The notes under the pieces were generated by a model. The model did no database searches. It had not been told where the DNA came from and was given only the letters and a program-made list of their open reading frames with translations. From contig OY987271.1 in NCBI GenBank assembly GCA_963920665.1, forward strand, positions 20,835,350 to 20,899,349: a DNA stretch of 64,000 nucleotides. Direction: 5' to 3'. Numbering within the stretch: position 1 is the stretch's first letter; each line of letters opens with the position of its first letter. This document shows, piece after piece, positions 23,921 to 33,302 of this stretch. This DNA comes from Straminergon stramineum. Lineage: Eukaryota; Streptophyta; Bryopsida; Hypnales; Calliergonaceae. The position numbers were made by a program, and so were the translations under genes.

Positions 23921-25247
23921 TACTTTGAACCTTATGTAAATTACTATAAACATTAGTGCAATGTATAGATTATGTTTGACCTTTTATCTCCTTTGAATGT
24001 GATTATCAAAATGTACTACAAAAGTAGACCTCACGGATTTATTCATTTATGTTTCTAATGTTTTTAGTTTTTAGGATGTACGACATCAAGTGTTATGTGC
24101 CAATACAAAAATGTGAAGCATTCAATTATAACCTAAAGAGTTTATTTAAGTTTTGTTGTAAAATGCATTGATAGTTGAAAACACCAAGGTATGCATAGTA
24201 CAAGCAATTGTATTATTTTATTATTTTATTAGAAAACACTACTAAAAATACTTTCAACATGTTCTTGTAATTTAATGTAGCTGAAGTTTTAGTATGTATT
24301 ATTGTCATCACACCTAATAGTGACATCTAAAAAACAAATAAAATGTTATATTTTAGAATCTTGCATAATGTCACCATGTCATATAGGTACCTCCGAACTA
24401 ATGAATTGAGCAAGGGTCCGCCCACCTGCCCGCCCCTCCCTCCACGTGTCCACCACTTCTAGACATTTGGACATGATTTGGCCTAGGACACTCACTTTCG
24501 TCAACCCTAGTTTTTTTGCAATATTTTGGTCAAAAGCAATACAATTTTTTTGATGGAATATTAGATAATATATTCTTCTATTTTTGTAGATGAAATTGTT
24601 GAATTGCTCCATGTTCTTAGGATAATATTATACATTTTTGGATGAATGATTATGTTTCATCCTCATTTATCATATTTCATCCATTTATATAGATAGAAAC
24701 TAGTACATGAGTTCAACAAAGATCACTTCTTGCACTACCTAAAATGAATTAATCCATAGCTATTGCCCAAGGCCTTTTTTGAACTTTTTGGAATTAGTTC
24801 TAGATTGAACAAAAAGACAAAATTTTGATAAGTTCTATCAATTTTTTTGAATAGTAACCATAGAAATTCGAACTAGATGTGTTAGAGATTATGTGGGAAA
24901 AGAAAATACAACAATACCACTTATAGATTGAAAGATTATAATGTTTGATCATAAAGGTGTTGAAACTAAGAAAATAATTTCAAGTCTTCCAATCCTCTTT
25001 CCACATGTCAAAACTAAAAAAATGGTCACCAAAAAAATATGAGGTTAAAGGGCAAAACATACATAATGCCAATCAATTTATGACTTCTCAAAATCTACTC
25101 TACAATTTTTTTAAATGAATTTCTAATGTGATTTTTTCTCTAAGTTCTAGTATACTTGAGGCTCATTTCTAAGAGCCATCAAAACTAGAAAATCAAGATT
25201 TGCAATGGATACCCTTGTGCAAAATCTTGAATAGAAAAATCTTAATC

Positions 25248-25992
25248 ATGGGTGATTGCAAGAAACACTTCATGTTTATAGATCAAAAAAGAACTAGCAA
25301 TACTATGAAGTATTAATTTTGGGCGTCAACAGTGCACTTGTGAATCTGAACTATCAATTTAGGGTGCATGTAGATCTCAACCGTTGGTTTTATACTATGC
25401 AATATTATGTAGTACTTTAAACTACTACGGAGTATTATAGAAGACATTGGTAGTAGAAAATAGCAAAAACAAGGTCATTTTTCTTTTTCATTTTAGTAAT
25501 TCAAAAAAGTTCAAAAAAATTCGATAAAAAAGGCATTTTATTAGAGAAGATTGCGCTTTTTTCACACCAAAGAATTCTTGAGGGAAAAATTTCCTTCTTT
25601 GTGGCCTTCACGCAAAGGAAGGTCACTTTGACCCCATGTGTACAACTGACATGCTGCTATTTTCACAAAAATTCTTTGTCAGTCCTTGAAAAGGTGGTAA
25701 ACCTCCAACATATCCAATTTGTGATATGTTGCTTCCAATTTGCATTTTTGGGTCAAAAATAGTATTACCCTCCCCCCAATGGCCAAAATAGACATCCAAT
25801 AGGGGGCAAGTTAAAAATAGTAAAATAAATTTGAAAAATTTGAAAAAAAGATTGAATGTTTGCAACTACCACATCAATCTTCTTTCCAAATTTCACACAA
25901 AACGGACTAACGATGTTGAAGTTCTAAGCACAAAACCACCTGTCTAAGGGCAAGAGGACAAGAAATAGGACAAGTGTTTCTTGCAATCATCC
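25248..25992. mobile_element. Family D TIR element, copy D1, nested in A2
   Basis: The left end GGGTGATTGCAAGAAACACT and right end AGTGTTTCTTGCAATCATCC are inverted repeats with one mismatch. The short target duplication is TCA or TCAT, compared with ATCAAG in the uninterrupted family A sequence. There are no coding frames. The superfamily is uncertain. Confidence 0.75.
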
Positions 25993-26022
25993 TCATTCAT
26001 TTTAATAATCGGATTTTTGATA

Positions 26023-27483
26023 TTAACCCCTAAAGTTCTTTGACTATGATATCACCAAAAACTCTCAAAAACTGTCATTTCTAATACAAGTACCAAATTT
26101 TTGAAAAAAATCATTTATGGACATATGTAACCATAGGATCTTGTAGTATGCTACATTGAGAAGATGTGGAAAAAAATTCAGAAATTTTCACTATGTAGAT
26201 TGCAAGATATTAGCATTTGATGAGACAAAAATCCTTTTTTGAGCCATGTGAAAATCCAGGTAGTTGCACTTCACAAGGTCACATTTATATGAAAAAATGT
26301 CCAAAATGGTGGTGCTTCTTTAGATTCATTCTTCAATTCAAGCCCGGTTATGCAACTTCCATATTATATGGCCCTCATTATAATCACTTATAATGCATTT
26401 TAATCCATCTTAAGGGATGTAATTTGTTTTAATGAAGAATAATCTTGTAGCCCTTTTAACAAGGAATCCAAAAATGTACTTATGTACATGAAACAAATAT
26501 TTTTGAAGACAATAATAGCATTAAAAACCTAATTATATGAGTTTTTTTAATACACAATCATATCATAGGCTGAGCTAGGCAACTTTGGGGGCTTTCTAAT
26601 AAAAATTTAATTTTAACTAGACCCAACTTCTTTGTATATATGTTTAGAAACTATGCATAGGTGTTTCAATTCTTCATATATATTATGAGTTTTTTTCTAA
26701 AATGTATGCAATCCAACATTTTCTACATTTAATTTTCTTTTAATTTGGTCTTCACCTAGCTTTTTGGTCTTTTTCATTTGATATAATTTTAATAAAAGCC
26801 ATCCTCTAAGTTGTTTTAATGCCGATGACCCTTGTATATAATACAAGAGTTGCGTACCCTGGAAGTCAAGTTGTCTACATGCTTGAAAATTTTCAAATCA
26901 TTTGAAATTGTGCAACATATAGGAAAAAAATAGTAAATAGAAAGATGTAGAGAATGATTCAAAATACGAAATTATTAACAACTTATTAATGAAATTGAAA
27001 AATGCCAATCTCAATGGATGTAATGTTCTAATAAACAATCTACAGCTACATTTTTTATTTTTTTCGAAAAATATTAAAAATTGAGTTAAACAAATGACTT
27101 CAAAGTTTATTTTAGAGTACAAAATCCATATTTACCCTCAAACTAAAACTCCTCATAACTTTTGATACATTGATGAAAATGGAATGATTCAAAGCTTTCT
27201 ATATACATATGAATCTTCAAAACCAATTTCAAATTTTTATTTTAAAAAAAAATGATTTTTTCAGATCTGCCCGGACTGCCCAAATTGAGAAACAAACCAC
27301 ATATTAGATCATAACTTTTGACTCATATTTCCAAATGTCCCAAAATTTATTGGACTTGAAAGATATTCCTTGTCCACACCCTCTACTAAAGTTTGGGCCA
27401 AAAACATGGAAATTTCTAGTCACACGTACTTGCCCAAAATCTGTATATTGCCAAAAAACATACCTTGCTCCTTTAGAGGTTAA
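26023..27483. mobile_element. TTAA element family E, nested in A2
   Basis: Its limits are TTAA at 26023-26026 and 27480-27483. The inverted ends are CCCCTAAAG and CTTTAGAGG (one mismatch). Length is about 1.45 kb with no transposase frame. Internally it shares ACCATAGGATCTTG and CATTGAGA with debris at 4.8 kb, and ATCTTGTAGT with 63.2 kb. Confidence 0.8.
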
Positions 27484-27875
27484 AACTAGACCACAAAAAA
27501 AAACTTTCATTAAACATAAACAACTAAAAATATTAACTTGGTAAGGGTATATTTTACTTCAAAGTATTCATTTGTTGATATGAAACTTTGGTGCCTGGCG
27601 GGCACTAAGTTATAGAGGTTAAAAAATCCCTGCCGAGTGTCACATGATCAAAATCGTTGGGGTACAGACGTCGCCCCCCATGCGACAGAGTCAATAAAAA
27701 AAACTTCTGCATTTCCACGCGTTGATATTCCACAAGAGCAGATGTGATGCCTTTCACAAAGATTATATTTTTGATGAAAGAAGCAACTTCAGAAGCCTCT
27801 GCCGATCCTTGTTGGACTTCCAGTCCCTCCCACCACTGGTCCACCCCGAGTGAAGTCCCCTGTCCACACAACGGC

Positions 27876-27891
27876 TTTGACCACGGCCGCC
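27876..27891 (+). promoter_or_regulatory. Candidate W-box and GCC-box upstream of DUF3455 gene 2
   Basis: TTTGACC (W-box core TTGAC) and GCCGCC (GCC-box core) lie within 16 bp, about 85-100 bp upstream of the TATA box. They are identical in copy 2. Such motifs bind WRKY and ERF factors in plants, but short motifs occur by chance. Confidence 0.35.
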
Positions 27892-27973
27892 GTCATAACC
27901 GGACGCGCCGGGCAAGTCACGCGCTACTGAAAACCCAGTAACTTCTCACGACTGCTCTCCGTAACACTAACAC

Positions 27974-27980
27974 TATAAAG
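27974..27980 (+). promoter_or_regulatory. TATA box of DUF3455 gene 2
   Basis: TATAAAG lies 260 bp upstream of the start codon, giving a predicted transcription start near 28005 and a long leader of about 235 bases. Confidence 0.7.
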
Positions 27981-28104
27981 CCAACTTCACAAATACATCT
28001 TTCTTCATTCTAGCCTATTCCGTTCCAAGCTCACAAAGACTCGGGACAAGACTACTCTCACATTTCAACTGCGGGCATCAAGTTCACAAGAAAAATTACA
28101 GCAG

Positions 28105-28225
28105 TTACATCGCCAACTGGAGGTACGGCTTCACCATCGCCATCTGGAGTCACAGTACAGTAAAGCACTGCAGCTTCACCATCGATCGCCAATTGGAGTT
28201 ACATCTTCGACATCTAGAGCAATCC
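28105..28225 (+). repeat. Imperfect tandem repeats in the 5' leader of gene 2
   Basis: Three related units read CATCGCCAACTGGAG, CATCGCCATCTGGAG and ATCGCCAATTGGAGTTACAT, the first two followed by GGCTTCACC or GCTTCACC-type links. They are inside the predicted untranslated leader and repeated unchanged in gene 3. Confidence 0.65.
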
Positions 28226-28239
28226 AACTGCAAGCAACA

Positions 28240-28830
28240 ATGGCAGTGAAATTGCTTCTCTTGGTAACCCTGGCGTCGCTTGCATTCTGCGTTGCGTTGG
28301 CAGCCAGGGATCTCTCCGAAGAGCAGGCCATTCCATCTTCAATTCAGGTCCCAGAAGACTCCCACCACCAGTACGAGCTTCACCAAGCTCTCCACGCTCG
28401 CGGGTACCAGCTCTACAAATACGATGGCACTTCCTGGGTGCAGTTCAACGCAACCGCTCGTCTTTACAACAAGCAGAACAAGCAAGTGGGTCGCCACTTC
28501 TTCCTCCCCGAACTCGACCGTCTCGGTGGGCAAGCCACTTGGGAGTCTCTCCATTCCGAAAAGAACGGCGGAGTTCCTTTCAGCATCGTCACTTGCAAAA
28601 ATGTGTCGAAGGTTACAGTCGACGAGGACAGTATTCCGTGGGTGTTGTTGAAGACTACGCAGGCCTCGGGAAGCAACGAATTCTTTGGGGATGTGGTGTT
28701 CGTGCAAAGGGTGAAGACCCAAATGGGACTTGCACCGAAGAGCACCAAGGGCGATTGTGTGGGAGATGTCAAGAAGTCGCCTTACACTGCCGATTATTTG
28801 TTCTACGTTTCGAAAACGCAGAAGCACTGA
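28240..28830 (+). CDS. DUF3455 secreted protein, intronless (196 aa), gene 2
   Basis: One uninterrupted frame. Residues 1-21 form a signal peptide (MAVKLLLLVTLASLAFC, then VALA, cleavage probably before ARDL). DUF3455 (PF11937) follows: YKYDGTSWVQFNATARLYN (59-77), GRHFFLPELDRLGGQATWES (84-103), VTVDEDSIPWVLLKTT (125-140), GDVVFVQRVKTQMGLAP (150-166) and PYTADYLFYV (181-190). The mature protein has just two cysteines, C119 and C173, which could form a disulfide. Possible N-glycosylation sites are N70 and N121. The protein probably acts outside the cell. No enzymatic role is established for the family. DNA and protein are identical to the copy at 48100. The ATG is chosen because it opens the signal peptide. 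A complementary minus-strand frame (28339-28827) is a shadow. Confidence 0.92.
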   Translation: MAVKLLLLVTLASLAFCVALAARDLSEEQAIPSSIQVPEDSHHQYELHQALHARGYQLYKYDGTSWVQFNATARLYNKQNKQVGRHFFLPELDRLGGQATWESLHSEKNGGVPFSIVTCKNVSKVTVDEDSIPWVLLKTTQASGSNEFFGDVVFVQRVKTQMGLAPKSTKGDCVGDVKKSPYTADYLFYVSKTQKH

Positions 28831-29123
28831 TTCAGGGTAGGATTAGGGTACTGATCGAACTCATTCTTTGCCAGCCAATTTTTTTGAACTTCAGGCTATC
28901 ACTGAAAGTGAGTTTGGGCGTTAGCCTGAAGTGAGTGTAGATTAGTGTAGTGCATGGTCGGGACTCGATTCTCCTGAATGCAAATTCGAAAACTAGTATT
29001 TAGAACTGTTCATATTGAGCAGTTGTGACATCAATTCTGTCATTCAGAAGATGGTTCTTCTTTTGTGCATTAAAATGATTTGTTGATTCCAAGCTTGGTA
29101 CGTCTTGCACCGGGAGCTAGCTT

Positions 29124-29198
29124 GGGTGACATCAAGTAGTCGCCAAGTTTATACATCTGTCTGGATTGTTTGTTCTCTGATTCGGAAACGCACCAACA
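29124..29198 (+). pseudogene. Decayed duplicate of the DUF3455 C-terminus (fragment 1)
   Basis: GGGTGACATCAAGTAGTCGCC, read in pieces, and later TTTGTTCT and CGGAAACGCA match the last 70 bp of the gene 2 coding region (GGAGATGTCAAGAAGTCGCC onward). The spacing from the real gene end is about 366 bp. It is followed by a copy of the gene's 3' flank (TTGATCGATCTTATTCATTG against CTGATCGAACTCATTCTTTG). Confidence 0.75.
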
Positions 29199-29368
29199 TT
29201 ATTTAGAGTATTGATCGATCTTATTCATTGCCAGCGAAGTTTGAACGTTTGAAAGTGCGATTGGCAGCGGAATCAGGGAACTTTGAGTGTTAGCCCGAAG
29301 TGAGTGGTGACTAGGGTACTGCATGTTCAGGACTCGATTCTAATCAGAGAACCTCGTTTTTCTATTCA

Positions 29369-30416
29369 GGGGTGATTGCAAGAAACACATGCTCTATTTT
29401 TTTTGTGAAACTTGGCCATCCTCATATGTTTTTTGGTCATAAATTTTTTTTATTTAGGCTTCAAATGACTCAAGATTCATAGGTATAGTACTCATGACCT
29501 TGACTACTTATTTTGATATTTTTCAAAAATATTTTAATGTCCAAAAATAAGGTAGTCTACTCTTAAAGCCACCATTTAAGAGTTGATTGTCTTTTGGGGG
29601 AAGCTAAACTCCTTGAAATAATTGACAATAAAATTTTGTAGGAGGGAAAATGGAATTGGCATCTCAGGCAAGTTGTTTCATATTTTTTGGACCAAAGTCA
29701 TGAAAATAGTTGTGAATTTATGAAGTTGAAATGCAATGGTCACTAAATGTGAAAAACTCCTAAAATGGACACTTTTGATATGTTGAAGAAAGAAAAATGT
29801 ACTTTTAAGTCGTGATCACTTTTAAAACACGGTTGCTTTTAGAGAACACTACCTTAGCCTTCAATTCTTGTTACAATTGCCAATTTGAGTGTTTGTCATA
29901 CTATTTAGAACCCCCCACAACCAAATTTGGAGCTAAAATGTGGACGGGATAGTCTTCTAGTAGACTTGTAGCTATTGTCTAACGAATTCTAAAAATAATT
30001 AATTGTTTGTTGTATGAAAGTCCACAAAGTGAGCTCTTTTCTACTTGCATTTTGAAACATGTCAACTATTATTTGGAAGGTTCTTTTGATGAATGACCAT
30101 CTCCATAGAGTTGTTACAAATTTTTTTTCCTATTTTTTACAAATGATATCATCAACCTATCTATTTTCTTGCCATTTTGCCATACCTGCATTTCTCTTGC
30201 TTAAAGAATTTTTCTATGATTTATCTTCGTAGGGTACAATCTTCTCAAAGGTGTAAGGTGTATACATTTTCCATATCATTTATATAGCTTAATATATATC
30301 TTTTTATCTTTTATATGGACTATATCGTCTTTTTTCTAATTTTAAAGTATTCCAAAAATCCTACATGAGTATTGTCAAAATGCAACAAAATCAGCAGGTG
30401 TTTCTTACAATTATCC
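29369..30416. mobile_element. Family D TIR element, copy D2
   Basis: The left end GGGTGATTGCAAGAAACAC and right end GTGTTTCTTACAATTATCC are inverted repeats with two or three mismatches and match those of D1. It is about 1.05 kb, AT-rich, with no reading frame, and interrupts the second tail unit behind the DUF3455 gene. The identical copy is at 49229-50276. Confidence 0.75.
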
Positions 30417-30524
30417 TTACGTTGAACAGTTGTGACGACAATTCTGCCATTCCGTGAAGAGACAGTTTGTGCAATAAAATGATTTTGTTAATTCCAAGCT
30501 TGATCTACAGTAGCAGCGAGAAAT

Positions 30525-30614
30525 TGTGTGACATCGAGAAGTTGCCGGCAAGGTTTCTGCATTTGTCCAGAGTCCCACTATTTTGTTCCGCGTCTCTGAA
30601 TCTCAACGTCACTG
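30525..30614 (+). pseudogene. Decayed duplicate of the DUF3455 C-terminus (fragment 2)
   Basis: TGTGACATCGAGAAGTTGCC and then TATTTTGTTCC match the gene's GGAGATGTCAAGAAGTCGCC and TATTTGTTCT. Once the D2 insertion is subtracted, it lies about 355 bp after fragment 1. Upstream of it GTGCAATAAAATGATTTTG parallels GTGCATTAAAATGATTTG in the preceding unit and holds a possible AATAAA signal. Confidence 0.7.
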
Positions 30615-33285
30615 GGCCAAATTTTCTTCTTCAATTCAGGTTATCATGGAAAGTGAGTTTGGGTGTTTCACCAGACTTTTAAGTGATACCCTGAAGTGAG
30701 GTTGAGTAAGTGTAAATCTATGGAACTGGGCGTGCTCCGGACTCGATCCTCGTAATGGCTACTTTCGCAACCACTACTCTAGTTCGATATTTTTTCTGTT
30801 CACAGTAGAGTTTTCATTGAAGTGATACTCAAGTTTCCAACTTGTTTTTTCCAATTTTACCTCATAAAGATAAGTATAATTGATCATTTATTAAATAGAG
30901 AAAAACGGATTTCCAAGTCCAATTACCCCCCTTCAAACTCAAATTTTCAAGCAAAATGAAACCAAAGGTCTTCCCTTTTCACTTGTTTTTCCACTCTCAC
31001 CTCATGGACATGAGCATATTCAATTATTCAATGGAGAGAATCGTTGTCCATGTGCCTGTATTAGACTTTATGATTTACACTGAGGTACCTCAAATCTTTT
31101 AATCCTGCTGGAAATCCTACAGGCTGTATCGTCTCAGATGACGAGTACAATTAAAACACTGCCAAATTTCAAAGCTTCTGGAACCTTGAGCGGCAATTTC
31201 TGCTTCAAGCTGATCATGAAGATCTTGCCTCACGGCACCCATGGAAACTGGCTTTCAAAGGGTGAGACGTCATGAAAATCTAGAGATGCTTTTGGCCTTG
31301 TTTAGAGCAAGAATAGCTCTGTTTGAAATTTTCAACCGTTTGAACTGGTGTTCAAATTCAACAAGAAACGTTCGGTAGAAACCTATGAACTGGCGTTTAA
31401 TGTTAAGTGAATGAGTTCCTTAAGTGGCGGAGAGGTTAAATTAATCAACATTTGTTACTTGGTGCACACTCAATTTCTTGTCCCCAATTTAGAAGAGTCT
31501 ACGTAAAACTCCGCTTACTTGCCTCTGTGACCCTGCAATAAAGGTTATTAGGGCAGCCTTCCATGTTGTTTTAGAAGCGGAAATGAATTTCCAAGTTTTT
31601 CAAAGGTGGAATTGCTTTAGCTGATTTTCATGATGCTTTCACTTTTGTGTGAGTAGGGAGAAACTACATTATAGGAGTAGTTTTGCCTTGTTGTCAAATT
31701 AAAAACCAAAAGTTCAAGTAGGAGACTTGCCTACTCTACTTTCATGGTGCCTGTCACTAATATTTTGTCGGCCCCCAATTGTGATTTCTCCTTAGCAAAT
31801 ATTGCACACTTCCAAAAAGAATTCTGGAATTTTGTTTGCCCGATTGGCTGATTTTTGTACATCGAAGTCCACTGTGAATCAAATTGGTGGCTCTGGTTGA
31901 GACCTCAGAGTCACCAGGAGAAACGAGTAAATGTTCAACATATGTCATCTGTCTTCGACAGATCCTTTGGAGAGGTACCGCAGTTTTAAAGGTCAAGTGC
32001 AATTTTTTTTCTTTATTTGGACGCTATTGAAAGAAGATAAGTCTACTGTAATCCTCATCAGTTGCGCTGTTGAGTGTTGATCTGGTCATTCATGACTCCT
32101 GGTGCTAAAATCCAGAACTCCGTAGAACCGAAGGTTAGGCACCACGCCTTATTATTAACAGAGATTTCAAAGCAATCGTAAAGTATCGCTACAAAATTAT
32201 CACTTTCAACAACTTAAAATAGAAATCAGTGGCATCACCGGGCGCTTCACCAGTCGTCAGGCTCTCAGGACTACGGTCTTGTATTCGTTAAAATGCCGTG
32301 TTTCAGAGCCGCAAAATTCTGAACATCAAGTGGCCACAAAAATCTCTGAAAACTGAGTACCCTGAGCTAGAATGCCAAAAGCCATGAAACTGGGACTGGT
32401 CAGATTTGAAGTTTCACTGAACACTACTGCAGTGGAAACTACACCTGAAATAACCAGTGGAATTTGCCACCGCTTCGTGGAATTGAGCACATTGGTTCGC
32501 TCGGTGATTCTCTCTATCGTGTTTTCCACTGATGAAAAATTCAACATTAGTGGCTCTCTCCTTTGGCTAGGGACTGTGGCATTACTGGCATCGACTCCGG
32601 TTTCTGAATTCCGGTTACTGCATAACACGGTTAGGGTTTGGTTAGAGTAGAGATGTGGGGTCCAACTAATCAATAAATTAATATTGTTGTTCACCTAATA
32701 CAGAGCCTCATGATTACTCCAATGAATATGATTGTCAATTTCGTTAAATTGGAGAAAATATGGTTCTAAAAACTGTGACATTCATTTGCACAAAGCACTC
32801 TTCATATAGATATAGATTTAGGTTTTGGTCCACTCACGCTGAAAAGTGCCTAAGTCACGGAATTTCCCCAATTTAATGGAAATTTGACGTTCTGAGATTC
32901 TACCTAAACTCCGGGTATTTCTGGGATGAAATGGTCGATGAGGTACTGGATCTGGGACTTGCGCAAGTCATCCGAAGTGCAAGAGTGACAAAAACCTTGA
33001 CAAATGTGTCCACGCTGTGTCACTGCGTCCTGTAGCAACTTTGGGGGAATCTACACTGCCATTGAAGTCAGTTTATAATGCATATCTTGACACAGTTTAT
33101 TCAGGAGAGTAACGCTAAGGGAAGCATGCTAGAAAACAGGGATTTGGAAATGACCCACTAGAAGACCCATATGAATAATTAGACTAACTTAGTTGTGGGT
33201 TTTATCGTCATCAATCCCTCGGTGTACATTTCCACTAGTATAAATATTAAGAGATGAACGATATTGAGCTGTGATGGGATCTTTG
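30615..33285. other. 3' part of duplication copy 1, no assigned gene
   Basis: Positions 31666-32222 form a second block identical to copy 2 (52072-52628). The 92-residue frame at 32372-32650 is altered at its start and has a 9 bp deletion in the other copy, so coding is doubtful. A 326 bp segment present in copy 2 (53260-53585) is missing here between short GTATT repeats. Confidence 0.5.
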
Positions 33286-33302
33286 GGAGAGAGAGAGAGA
33301 GA
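33286..33302 (+). repeat. GA microsatellite
   Basis: Eight GA units within duplication copy 1. Confidence 0.8.

Larger units (their letters stand above)
24753..27618 (-). mobile_element. TTAA element family A, copy A2, with two elements nested in it
   Basis: The outer element starts after TTAA (24749-24752) and ends before TTAA (27619-27622). Its three segments (24753 to about 25250, about 25993-26022, 27484-27618) together align with A1 and A4. GATTGAAAGATTATAATGTT is at 24926-24945. Between the segments lie a family D element (about 25251-25992) and a TTAA element of family E (26027-27479). A1 shows the uninterrupted sequence at the second insertion point (GCTAAAACTAGAC against ATTAAAACTAGAC after removal). 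It ends 150 bp before the duplication that holds DUF3455 gene 2. Confidence 0.8.

Noticed and set aside
28339..28827. 162-residue minus-strand frame opposite DUF3455 gene 2 (and the same at 48199-48687)
   Set aside because: It is fully contained in the antisense of a well-supported gene, has no recognised domain, and arises from GC-rich codons on the other strand.
32372..32650. 92-residue plus-strand frame in the duplication
   Set aside because: The copy 2 version has a changed start region and a 9 bp deletion, shows no domain, and has an equally long frame on the other strand.
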